64,000 nt of DNA from Levilactobacillus brevis (GCA_003666485.1 CP032931.1:372001-436000); one strand, 5' to 3'; positions 42,632-50,961 are shown, counted from the first letter of the stretch. Numbers and translations are program-made. The notes: generated by a model not told the origin, from the sequence alone.

Positions 42632-42974
42632 GCGTAACGACGTGGTGGCCGTCTATGTGGCATTCACAGATAAGCCAGGAGGCAAGCGACGGCCGATTTT
42701 GGTGATTCGCTTCGTTGGCGACAACGTGTATTTCTTTTCGTTGACGAGTCAATATGCCAACAAATCGGCAAGAGTCAAAGCCCACTACTACCCATTGGTG
42801 GATTGGCGCCAGACCGGCTTGACCAAACCAACCTATGTGGATGTCGGACGACAACGCGTAGCACGCGTGGCGGACCTACAGAAAATCGTGTCGATTGGTC
42901 GGCTAACCTTACGAGATCAACGCGGGCTGACTGAATTTGTGGTGAACTGGATTCGGCAAAACCGGTCGGACTAA
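42609..42974 (+). CDS. PemK/MazF-like toxin
   Basis: A 121-residue protein, start ATG 42609 inside the antitoxin gene. The segments NDVVAVYVAFTDKPGGKRRPILVIRFVGDNVYFFSLTSQ and TYVDVGRQRVARVADLQKIV then IGRLTLRDQRGLTEFV match the plan of MazF/PemK endoribonucleases (early RRP motif, central strand pairs, LSxxDxxxL-like region). No RelE-type catalytic pattern is visible. It probably cleaves mRNA when the antitoxin decays. The link to a DinJ-type antitoxin is unusual. Confidence 0.75.
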   Translation: MTKTKIIERNDVVAVYVAFTDKPGGKRRPILVIRFVGDNVYFFSLTSQYANKSARVKAHYYPLVDWRQTGLTKPTYVDVGRQRVARVADLQKIVSIGRLTLRDQRGLTEFVVNWIRQNRSD

Positions 42975-42990
42975 TAGAAAATAGGTTTGA

Positions 42991-43021
42991 GAAACGCTGG
43001 CGATTGTGCTGGCGTTTTTTT
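42991..43021 (+). terminator. Terminator of the toxin-antitoxin operon
   Basis: AAACGCTGGC and GCTGGCGTTT form a stem with loop GATTGT, then TTTT. Confidence 0.92.
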
Positions 43022-43101
43022 GCGCAGCGGAAAGCCTTAAATTCGGGTATAATAAGTAAAATTATTGACGGTGGCAATCCGCCAGAAAAGAGTTTAGGTG
43101 A

Positions 43102-43890
43102 ATGAAAAGGAACGTAATCGTGGGTGCTGTTATCTTGGCATCGTTAGCTTTGAGTGCTTGTGGCCAACAGTCTGGCAGTCGCCAGCAAAATTCTAGCGAA
43201 AAGGACATTGCGTTTGGTCAAACCGCCAAGCCACGCGCTTGGTATATCGTGCAGAGCCAGCGTCAGCCACAAGCCAGGATGCCGCTGGAGGCCATTGTGA
43301 TTACCCAAAAGGGGCGGGCATTGGCGTTTCAGGTGCCGAAGTCGTTGACGCTGGCAACCGCCGCTAAGCTGTCGATCGGCCAATTAAAACGACAAGGGCC
43401 GGTTTGGGCCAAACAGGACTTTCGCCAGCAGCGGCGGGCGTTGATCAAGACAACGCAAGCAGAATTAGCTGCAGAACAACAAAATTTGAAACGTAATCAG
43501 AACGCCACTGTGGTGAGCTATGCGACGATCAAGACCGACCGGCGCGTGATTGTCAATGCGCGTCGCCGGCTCGCACGACTACAGCGGACCAGCTTTAAGC
43601 AACCTAGCCCGCAGCCATTTTCGGTGAAGCGACACGGTCGTGAAGAAGCGCTGCACGTTGCCGCCTATGACTTTGTGAAATCAGCCACTGGGAGCGACAA
43701 TCAGGCATACACCTATCGGCAAACGCAGATGACACCGATTCCTTACACGCGGACGTCGGAACACGCGGTGCGGATTGGCGCAGCTACTTTTGGCTACTAC
43801 CGCGGGGCACACGCCGGCGCCTTTGACTACGCGCTGACGCAAGTAAACCGTGGTGCCAATGTGACATTTGATGCGTCACCCAAAAGATGA
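43102..43890 (+). CDS. Lipoprotein of unknown function
   Basis: A 262-residue exported protein with an N-terminal signal and lipobox LALSAC near residue 19-20 (Cys anchored to lipid), followed by a Gln/Ser-rich spacer. The mature part is basic and contains a helical, Gln/Arg-rich stretch (TTQAELAAEQQNLKRNQN) and a C-terminal TFGYYRGAHAGAFDYALTQV. I do not recognise a family. It begins with a weak AGGTGA site and has no partner gene in the same orientation. Confidence 0.75.
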   Translation: MKRNVIVGAVILASLALSACGQQSGSRQQNSSEKDIAFGQTAKPRAWYIVQSQRQPQARMPLEAIVITQKGRALAFQVPKSLTLATAAKLSIGQLKRQGPVWAKQDFRQQRRALIKTTQAELAAEQQNLKRNQNATVVSYATIKTDRRVIVNARRRLARLQRTSFKQPSPQPFSVKRHGREEALHVAAYDFVKSATGSDNQAYTYRQTQMTPIPYTRTSEHAVRIGAATFGYYRGAHAGAFDYALTQVNRGANVTFDASPKR

Positions 43891-43914
43891 GGTTGAACGT
43901 AGAATCAACGCGTT

Positions 43915-44069
43915 GATTCCCGGAAAAACAGTGTTCTGTTCGTTAAGATTGGTGAAACCAGAAGCCTCCGGCAAGTTGATGTCTTTCAGTAACATTGTGT
44001 TGGCCGGAAGTTGAGTGACACGTTAACTGCTACCAAGGATTAAGTCGATTATTGTTGGCAAGCACTCCC
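43915..44069 (+). repeat. Degenerate F2 repeat directly in front of F1
   Basis: CGGAAAAACAGTGTTCTG, then GGTGAAACCAGAAGCCTCCGG, TTGTGTTGGCCGGAAG and ATTGTTGGCAAGCACTCC are the same landmarks as at 1668 and 21491. The F2 arms are mostly lost. Confidence 0.55.
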
Positions 44070-44259
44070 GTAGCTGGGAGTCTGCCAAATATGAGCTCAG
44101 CCGTGGGAGTTTCCTTGGCGGCGCGGTTCATGCCGCTTAGGGAACTGGCGTCTTTGAGACGCGACCTTCGGCTCAAAACGAGGCCGAGACCGCTTCTCAG
44201 GCTCGGTCCGGTCCGCCCGCCGCGTTCCGGCTCATATTTGGCGGACGGTAGGCGGCCAG
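44070..44259 (+). repeat. F1 intergenic repeat, copy 8
   Basis: Closing helix TCTGCCAAATATGAGC with GCTCATATTTGGCGGA. Arm 1 GTTTCCTTGGCGGC..GCCGCTTAGGGAAC, arm 3 GGCCGAG..CTCGGTCC. Full length. Confidence 0.9.
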
Positions 44260-44285
44260 TAGTCGCTACGAAGATGTAACCAACA

Positions 44286-44341
44286 AAAGAGTCCGTTCAT
44301 AATCACCACAAAACCGGTGAACTAGGGAACGGACTCTTTTA
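44286..44341 (-). terminator. Terminator of the GPH symporter gene (also usable on plus strand)
   Basis: AAAGAGTCCGTTC and GAACGGACTCTTTT form a perfect outer stem with inner CACC..GGTG. It lies downstream of the minus-strand symporter gene. Confidence 0.85.
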
Positions 44342-44412
44342 AGACTTTCTAAAGATATAGTCAAATGGGTGATTAATTGGTCATGAATTTCGTTAGTACC
44401 AGTAGGGCACCG

Positions 44413-45732
44413 TTAAGCGTCCTTGATGGTGGCTTGCAGTTCCTTTTCGTTGTAGAACCACAGGACGATGAACATCACGACGTACAGGACCAGTGGAATC
44501 CAGGCGTAATTCAGGATGATGGTGTGTTGGGTCGCTAGGTTCTGGGAATGGTTGGCGACGTAGCCGGACATGTGTAGCAGGCCGGCCGTGATCAAACCGC
44601 CCAGGCCGAGACCGACGTTGACGCCGAAATCATCCGTGGAGGCGAGGATGCCTTCCGCTTGAATCCCCAACGCCATGCCGTAGCGGATCGTGTCGGCAAT
44701 CATGATGGAGACGAGCCCGATAATCAGGCCGCCACCAATGGCATTTAGCAAAATACCAATGAACAGGATACCAAGCTGATTGGTCGTGACCCCCAGCGAC
44801 AAGATGAGTTGCCCCGAACCGGCCACCAGAATCCCGCGTTGCATGGTGGCCTTCTTGCCCCAGACGTCGGCGCCCCTGATGATCAGGACGACGCCAATCA
44901 GGGCCGCGAAGGTGAAGCTATTGGCCAGTGGCACTAATTTTTCACTGTGCTGGATGTATTTGAAATAGTAAATCGTGGTCTGATTTTTGATGGCCGTGGT
45001 CAGCCAGTACAGCAGGATGACCGTGGAAATCACCAGCCACGGCTTGTTTTGCCGTAACATCTTGCTGACGGCGGACCAGGATTGGTGCGACTTCTCGGGA
45101 TTGGTGAACCGCTCACGCACGTGGAAAAAGGTGTTGAGGATCAGCACCAGCGAGATCAACCCGAAGAGCACGATGGTCAACAGAAAACCTTGTCGCTGGT
45201 CACCATGACCGAAGAAGGCGACTAGTGGCAGGGTGAAGACCGCCACGATAATTTGCACGGCACTGCCACCGAACTGGCGGATCACCCCAAGCAGGGTCAT
45301 TTCCGATTCATTTTGCGTCATGGTTGGCAGAATCGACGTGATCGGCAGGTTGACGGCCGTGTAGAAGAAACCTAGTCCCAGGTAGGTGACGTAGGCCCAG
45401 ACGAGCTTGCCGGTGCCGCTAAATGGCGGCGTCACGAAGGTCAAGATGGCAAAGATGACGTATGGTAGCGCGTACCACAAGAAGAACGGCCGGCTCTTGC
45501 CCCATTTGGAATGGGTCCGGTCGATCATGAGGCCGATAATCAGGCTCTCCACCACGTCGGCAAGGCGCGCCACGATAAACAGAATCGCGGCGGCACTGGC
45601 GGATAGGCCGTAGACGTCGGTGTAAAAGAAGAGCAGGTAGGTGGTCATCATCTGGAAGACCAGGTTGTCAGCGGCATCGCTGAGGCCGTAGCTGATCCGC
45701 TCGGGCCACTTGGTTTGCCAAGGCTTGTTCAA
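44413..45732 (-). CDS. GPH-family sugar:cation symporter (MFS)
   Basis: A 439-residue, 12-helix inner-membrane carrier of the glycoside-pentoside-hexuronide family (MelB/XynP/LacS-like without an IIA domain). Family marks: ISYGLSDAADNLVFQMM at the start, FIVARLADVVESLIIGLMIDRTHSKWGKSRPF in the first loop, the second-half WGKKATMQRGI and EGILASTDDFGVNVGLGL. Start is TTG 45732, 8 nt after AAGGGGG. The sugar cannot be identified, since no glycosidase or pentose gene is adjacent. Confidence 0.9.
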   Translation of the reverse strand: MNKPWQTKWPERISYGLSDAADNLVFQMMTTYLLFFYTDVYGLSASAAAILFIVARLADVVESLIIGLMIDRTHSKWGKSRPFFLWYALPYVIFAILTFVTPPFSGTGKLVWAYVTYLGLGFFYTAVNLPITSILPTMTQNESEMTLLGVIRQFGGSAVQIIVAVFTLPLVAFFGHGDQRQGFLLTIVLFGLISLVLILNTFFHVRERFTNPEKSHQSWSAVSKMLRQNKPWLVISTVILLYWLTTAIKNQTTIYYFKYIQHSEKLVPLANSFTFAALIGVVLIIRGADVWGKKATMQRGILVAGSGQLILSLGVTTNQLGILFIGILLNAIGGGLIIGLVSIMIADTIRYGMALGIQAEGILASTDDFGVNVGLGLGGLITAGLLHMSGYVANHSQNLATQHTIILNYAWIPLVLYVVMFIVLWFYNEKELQATIKDA

Positions 45733-45786
45733 TAGGTATTCCCCCTTTGATTCTGATGGGTATGATGGGCTTAAATGGTGCGGTAG

Positions 45787-45977
45787 TTGTCCGCCTCCCG
45801 CGGCGCGTCAGATGCGTCGGAACGCGGTGGGCGGACGGGTCGAGCCAAAGGTCGGTCTCGACACCTCGTCCTTGAGCCGAAATGCACGTCTCAAAGACGC
45901 CAGTTCCCTAACCGGTAAAGCCCACCGCTAAGGGAACTCCCACGGCTGAACGCATCTGACGCGCCGCTCCCGGCTAC
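45787..45977 (-). repeat. F1 intergenic repeat, copy 9 (inverted), with a swapped closing helix
   Basis: Where most copies have CGCCAAATATGGG and CCCATATTTGGCG, this one has GCGGCGCGTCAGATGCG and CGCATCTGACGCGCCGC, an exact 17-bp complement of different sequence. The ends, arms and loops otherwise follow F1. This is the clearest sign that pairing, not sequence, is kept. Confidence 0.92.
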
Positions 45978-46070
45978 ATGGTGGTTGACCAACCCCATAG
46001 ATTAAAACGCTGAATTCGTAACTGATGGCCAATCGTGGGCTAACACAAGAAACTGTGGACACCACCAATC

Positions 46071-46256
46071 TGCCGGAGGAGGCCAGGGATGGCGCCAGCT
46101 GTGTCGACGGTGTTGGCAGAGGTTTTGTCTCTGCCTACAGCGTGGGACGACTTGAGAGACTGACGGTTTTTGTCAGGCTTTCAAGCGAACCGGAAGCCCG
46201 CTCTTGGGCTGAAGGTGTTCCCCATAGCAGGCAGAATCCCTGGCAGCCGCAGGCAC
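46071..46256 (-). repeat. F2 intergenic repeat, copy C (inverted)
   Basis: Minus-orientation F2: GCCGGAGGAGGCCAGGGATGGC at its right end, GACTTGAGAGACTGACGG..GTCAGGCTTTCAAG as the long arm, and TTCCCCATAGCAGGCAGAA at the left end. It abuts the end of the YagU-like gene. Confidence 0.85.
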
Positions 46257-46291
46257 TGGTTTACTCACGCCGCGGTAGGCGGACGGGGCTG

Positions 46292-46813
46292 TTAGTGACG
46301 CCGGCTTTCCTGCGTCAAGCGGCGGTAGACTTCGGCGCCGACTAGGTCGTTGGTGACCATCCACGCGATGTGGCCGAGGGCTTCGGAGACGTGTTCTTCC
46401 TTGGGCTGGTCCGCCGCTGCTGGTACGGTGCCCATGGCTGGCATGATGCCCAGGTGAAAGGCAATCCAGATGGCCAAGCCAAACCAGGTCCCGGCGTCCT
46501 TCTTCACGGCCGGAATCTTTTCACCGATGATTTGGTACAGAACGGCAAACGTGGTCGAGAAGCCAAAATGGATGACGTAACTGACCCAAGGCAGTTGATG
46601 GCCAGAGTAGGTGTAAGTTGCGTGAGTCACTTTTTTGGGAATGCCAAATTGTTCCAGCAAGGTCTGTGGTGGGTTGGTCGCATCGCGCGCCGCAGTCCGC
46701 GGTGGCAGGACGTTTTCCCAACCAAGCTTGACCAAACCAGAAACAATCCCCGCGGCCCCGCCAGCGATGATAGCTGCGGGCAGATTGAGGGGATGACGTT
46801 TAAATAAAGACAT
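46292..46813 (-). CDS. yagU: YagU-like membrane protein (DUF1440)
   Basis: A 173-residue inner-membrane protein. Helices lie at about 10-30 (LPAAIIAGGAAGIVSGLVKLGWE), 78-100, and 108-128, with the family stretch WENVLPPRTAARDATNPPQ and a C-terminal HIAWMVTNDLVGAEVYR. E. coli YagU has been linked to acid resistance; its molecular function is unknown. ATG 46813 has AGGAGGCAACTC ahead. The gene stands alone between F2 and F1 copies. Confidence 0.85.
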   Translation of the reverse strand: MSLFKRHPLNLPAAIIAGGAAGIVSGLVKLGWENVLPPRTAARDATNPPQTLLEQFGIPKKVTHATYTYSGHQLPWVSYVIHFGFSTTFAVLYQIIGEKIPAVKKDAGTWFGLAIWIAFHLGIMPAMGTVPAAADQPKEEHVSEALGHIAWMVTNDLVGAEVYRRLTQESRRH

Positions 46814-46940
46814 AAAGAGTTGCCTCCTTTAATAATTTCTACATTCCAAATTATAGACTTTTACCACCGGTTTGGGGAACGTTTTGATTGTGGAATTGCA
46901 TACAAATTTTTGGTCGCTGGATGCCGGTTATATAGTCTGG

Positions 46941-47130
46941 ACTGTCCGCCTCCCGTTCGCCAAATATGGGTCGGAACGCGGTGGGCGGCGGGACGAGCCA
47001 AGGAGCGGTCTCGTCTCCTCGACTTTGAGCCGAAGACCGCGTCTCAAAATCGCCAGTTCCCTAACCGGCATGGACCGCGCCACTAAGGGAACTCCCACGG
47101 CTGAACCCATATTTGGCGAACTCCGGCTAC
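46941..47130 (-). repeat. F1 intergenic repeat, copy 10 (inverted)
   Basis: Closing helix TTCGCCAAATATGGGT with ACCCATATTTGGCGAA (exact); arm 1 GTTCCCTTAGTGGC..GCCGGTTAGGGAAC; arm 3 GGAGACGAG..CTCGTCC type. It lies upstream of the UvrA-like gene and divergent from yagU. Confidence 0.9.
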
Positions 47131-47204
47131 AAGGATTCCTAACCAGCGATTGCTTGGGTCCTTAGTTACAGCCTACAGACAACTTTGATTGACACTTCTG
47201 TCAC

Positions 47205-47285
47205 TGATAAGCACCATCCCGCCGGAGTCGGCCAGCAGGTGGAACTGCTGGCTGGCGGAGGTATCTGGTTTCGCAATCTTTATGG
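47205..47285 (-). repeat. F2 minimal derivative: closing helix only
   Basis: CCGCCGGAGTCGGCCAGCAG and CTGCTGGCTGGCGGAGG are separated by only GTGGAA. The flanks (GATAAGCACCATC and GGTATCTGGTTTCGC) are those of full F2 copies, so all internal arms have been lost while the closing helix stays. Confidence 0.75.
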
Positions 47286-47408
47286 TCGGAATTTAAGACC
47301 CTAATCATACTTTCTACCAGCAGTGGGTGCGCCATTCCCCACAAAAAATTAGAGTATGGTAAGGTGGACTGGTAGTGTTCACAACGAAAAAACGAGAGGG
47401 GTACTGGG

Positions 47409-49673
47409 ATGCAACCAACATTTGAAAAAGGGTTTATCGAGATCAAAGATGCCACGCAAAACAACTTGCAACACGTTAACTTACGCGTGCCCAAGTACGA
47501 GACCACGGTGTTCGTCGGCCTGTCGGGGTCGGGGAAATCGTCGCTGGTGTTCGACACGATTGCGGCGGCCTCACGCCGGGAATTAAACGAAACGTTCCCC
47601 AGCTTTACCCAACAGTATTTGCCTAAATACGGCCAGCCGCACGTCGGCGACATTGAGCATCTACCAGTGGCCATCGTGATTGCGCAGCAGCGTTTGGGCA
47701 AGAACGCCCGCTCGACGTTGGCGACCTATACCGGCATTTACTCGCTGATGCGGCTGTTGTTTTCCCGGATCGGTAAACCGTTCATCGGCTATTCCGACAC
47801 GTTTTCGTTCAACCTGCCACAGGGGATGTGTCCCGCGTGTCAGGGCCTCGGGTACGTCGACGACATTGACGAGTCCAAGCTGATCGACCCGGAAAAGTCG
47901 CTGAATCAGGGGGCCATCACGTTTGTCAGCTTCGGGCCGGATACGTGGCGCTGGCGGCGTTACGCGACCAGCGGGTTGTTTGACGACGACAAGCCCATCA
48001 AGGACTATACGCCGGAAGAATACGAAATGCTGATGCACGCGCCGCAACAGAAGCTAGACCATCCTGGTGAAGGCTTTCCGCGCACCGCATTGTACGAAGG
48101 CGTGGTGCCGCGAATTCGCCGGTCGGTGATTGGCAAGAAGGAAGCCGAACATCACCGCGAAGCCATTGCGGAAATCGTGACCCGCAAACCGTGTCCCGTT
48201 TGTCACGGCACGCGGCTCCGGGCGGCGGTCTTGACCAATCACATTAATGGTAAGAACATCGCCGAGGTCACGGCCATGGACCTGCGCCACGTGCTGGCGT
48301 TTTTACAGGGCATCACCGAACCCCTGGCGACCGATGTCGTGCGGGAGTTGACCACCAAGATTCAGTCACTGGTCGATATCGGTCTGGGGTATTTGACGCT
48401 CGACCGGGGGACCAGCTCGCTGTCCGGTGGGGAAGCGCAACGCATCAAGATTGCCAAATACCTCACCAGCGCGCTGGTCGACATGGTCTACATTTTGGAT
48501 GAACCCAGCGTTGGCCTGCATCCCCACGACATTCAACTGGTCAAGCAGGCGTTGACGCGGTTGAAGGACAAGGGCAACACGATTCTGGTGGTCGAGCACA
48601 ATCCGGCGATGATTGACTTTGCCGATTACGTGGTCGAAATGGGACCGCTGGCCGGTCAAGGCGGCGGGACCGTCACGTTTACCGGGACCTATCCGGAACT
48701 GTTGGCGTCGGATTCACTGACGGGCAAATGGTTGCGGCAACCGCATCACTGGGGCACTGAACGGCAACCGACCGGGACGTTACCGTTGCGGCACGTGACC
48801 CAAAATAACTTAAAGGACGTCGACGTTGACGTGCCCCTGGGCGTCATGACGGTCATCTCCGGGGTCGCTGGTTCCGGGAAATCCTCGCTGGTCACCGCAC
48901 TGAAGAGCCAGCTCAAGGATGACTACATCGATTTGGCCCAAGCGCCGGTCGGCATCAACATTCGCTCCACGCCCGCCACGTATCTGGGCATCTTGGATGG
49001 CATCCGGAAGTTATTTAGCGATGCCAATCATCGGGTCGGCACCAGTCTGTTCAGTTACAATGGCAAGGGGGCCTGCCCGCGGTGTAAGGGCAAGGGCGTC
49101 ACGATTACCAACATGGCGTTCATGGACCCGGTCGTGCAGACCTGTGAGCTGTGTCATGGAAAACGCTACAGCGACGAGGCTTTGCAGTACACGTACCAGG
49201 GTAAGAATATCGCCGAAGTCCTCCAGTTATCAGTCAAAATGGCCAAGGATTTCTTCGCTGACACGCCCAAATTAGCCAGCCAACTGAACAATCTGGACCG
49301 CGTTGGCCTGGGTTATTTGACGCTGGCCCAACCCCTGACGACGCTGTCGGGTGGGGAACTCCAGCGGTTGAAATTAGCGGTCGAACTCGGCAAGCAGGGG
49401 ACCGTTTACCTGTTGGATGAACCCACGGCCGGCTTGCATTTGAAAGACACGGCGCGCCTGTTGAAATTGTTCAACGAACTGGTCGCCGCCGGCAATTCCC
49501 TGATCATCATCGAACACAACCTCGCCGTCATCAGCCAAGCAGACTGGCTGATTGACGTCGGCCCCGACGCTGGACGTTACGGCGGCCAGATTCAGTATAG
49601 CGGCGTCCCCCGCAAGTCAGTGGACGTGGCGGATTCACGGACTGGCGTGGCGTTGAAGCAGTGGATTGGGTGA
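47409..49673 (+). CDS. UvrA paralogue lacking the UvrB-binding domain
   Basis: A 754-residue tandem ABC ATPase of the UvrA group. First half: Walker A GLSGSGKSS, zinc module CPACQGLGY and CPVCHGTRL, signature LSGGEAQRI, Walker B YILDEPSVGLH. Second half: GVAGSGKSS, CPRCKGKGV with CELCHGKRY, LSGGELQRL, YLLDEPTAGLH. It is about 190 residues shorter than true UvrA; the segment after the first Walker A jumps from SLVFDTIAAASRRELNETFPSF to the zinc region, so the UvrB-interaction part is missing. Such paralogues (UvrA2/drug-resistance type) bind DNA damage or intercalators. It is monocistronic with GAGGGG before the ATG. Confidence 0.9.
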   Translation: MQPTFEKGFIEIKDATQNNLQHVNLRVPKYETTVFVGLSGSGKSSLVFDTIAAASRRELNETFPSFTQQYLPKYGQPHVGDIEHLPVAIVIAQQRLGKNARSTLATYTGIYSLMRLLFSRIGKPFIGYSDTFSFNLPQGMCPACQGLGYVDDIDESKLIDPEKSLNQGAITFVSFGPDTWRWRRYATSGLFDDDKPIKDYTPEEYEMLMHAPQQKLDHPGEGFPRTALYEGVVPRIRRSVIGKKEAEHHREAIAEIVTRKPCPVCHGTRLRAAVLTNHINGKNIAEVTAMDLRHVLAFLQGITEPLATDVVRELTTKIQSLVDIGLGYLTLDRGTSSLSGGEAQRIKIAKYLTSALVDMVYILDEPSVGLHPHDIQLVKQALTRLKDKGNTILVVEHNPAMIDFADYVVEMGPLAGQGGGTVTFTGTYPELLASDSLTGKWLRQPHHWGTERQPTGTLPLRHVTQNNLKDVDVDVPLGVMTVISGVAGSGKSSLVTALKSQLKDDYIDLAQAPVGINIRSTPATYLGILDGIRKLFSDANHRVGTSLFSYNGKGACPRCKGKGVTITNMAFMDPVVQTCELCHGKRYSDEALQYTYQGKNIAEVLQLSVKMAKDFFADTPKLASQLNNLDRVGLGYLTLAQPLTTLSGGELQRLKLAVELGKQGTVYLLDEPTAGLHLKDTARLLKLFNELVAAGNSLIIIEHNLAVISQADWLIDVGPDAGRYGGQIQYSGVPRKSVDVADSRTGVALKQWIG

Positions 49674-49779
49674 AAATTAGTTTTTAGATGTCAAAAAAAT
49701 AGTAAATATTTGAAACAATGGGTATTACTTAGCCATTTGACCAAGTAATACCCATTGTTCTTCTACTAAGTTGAGGTTG

Positions 49780-50961
49780 TTAATCTTGTGTATCTAGTAA
49801 ATTTAGAACGGTTGCAATGTATAATAAAAATTTGTCATTTGTTTTTTGATAATCTAGCCCTGTCTGCTTCCGAATAGTTTGGAGACGATAGCGAATTGTA
49901 TTTGGGTGAGTGTATAGTTTATCGGCAGTATTTACTAAAGATTCGTTTTCACCAAAATATGTGAATAATGTTTGACGTAGCTCTTTTTTCTGTAAAAGTC
50001 GATCGAGTCTCTGGGGATAAAGCTTCTTTTCATGATGTTGATGCAATTCGCTAATTATTCTCCACAAAGATATTTCATGATAATAGGTTAAACCGTTTTC
50101 TTGATTGAGAATCTGAGACATCTTAAGGCTAAATTGTGCCTCATCATATGCTTGGTTTAAAGCTTTGGCACTGTGCAAGTCAGAGATACCTATGTGAAAG
50201 GCCTTGCTCAGTGTTGGTATTGAAGATTCTAGAGAGTGAAAGTCAATGTCATGGTGTCTAATTACAGCTCTATTATCAGCCGCAAGAAAGATAACAATCG
50301 TTGCTCCCTTTGCGTTTTCTAATAAGAAGTAAGTTAGAATACGTGTCTGCTGTTCCCAACCCGTTAAAATGGCGCGAAGCTGGCTGAATAATCGGAAGAG
50401 TGATTTAAATCTGCTAGGAAGTTTAGTAGGATGGGAGAAACGCAATTGGATGACGCGAGCTGACTCTTTATAAAGATCAATATCTTTAGTACTTGAAATG
50501 AAGTCGAAGTCTGTATCCGAAATGTGGTGCGACTTTAATATGTAATTTAAATCTAAATCAATCATATGATCAATTTGACGATCATAAAATAAAAGTTCAT
50601 TAACATCATTCATTACTTGTAAGTAGTTGGTTTCTACTTGGATACTAAATATTGGAAATTTTATATGTTTTGCGTGAGTAATAAGAAAGTGGGGTGCGTG
50701 ATACATACCGGAGCGAGGCTTGATGATTAGACAACAAGCGTTGAGTCGAGATAGTCGATCAAGTAGTGTGATTAGCTGCTCCTCAGATTGGGGAAGGGTT
50801 TCAGAGTTGGTTAGCAGAATTTCCCCACCTTGGACCCATTTTTCGACCCGAACATCTTCCATGATAGTGATGGCAGATACTGGACGTTCGATGTTTTCCA
50901 AGTTATACAGAGGATAAAGTAAATCTTTGTTTTTATGCAGAACTTGCGAAAGCGTAATCAA
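49780..50961 (-). CDS. PucR-family regulator of the nucleoside island
   Basis: A 393-residue regulator. An N-terminal PucR-type domain (ITLSQVLHKNKDLLYPLYNLENIERPVSAITIMEDV..GGEILLTN) is followed by a variable middle and a C-terminal HTH_30 domain (SLVNTADKLYTHPNTIRYRLQTIRKQTG). TTG 50961 is chosen because AAGGAGATGACGA lies before it and the family usually begins at this point; an upstream ATG at 51033 has no ribosome site. It is divergent from the transporter gene at 51089 and very likely controls that operon, sensing a nucleoside or related compound. The gene is AT-rich. Confidence 0.88.
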   Translation of the reverse strand: MITLSQVLHKNKDLLYPLYNLENIERPVSAITIMEDVRVEKWVQGGEILLTNSETLPQSEEQLITLLDRLSRLNACCLIIKPRSGMYHAPHFLITHAKHIKFPIFSIQVETNYLQVMNDVNELLFYDRQIDHMIDLDLNYILKSHHISDTDFDFISSTKDIDLYKESARVIQLRFSHPTKLPSRFKSLFRLFSQLRAILTGWEQQTRILTYFLLENAKGATIVIFLAADNRAVIRHHDIDFHSLESSIPTLSKAFHIGISDLHSAKALNQAYDEAQFSLKMSQILNQENGLTYYHEISLWRIISELHQHHEKKLYPQRLDRLLQKKELRQTLFTYFGENESLVNTADKLYTHPNTIRYRLQTIRKQTGLDYQKTNDKFLLYIATVLNLLDTQD

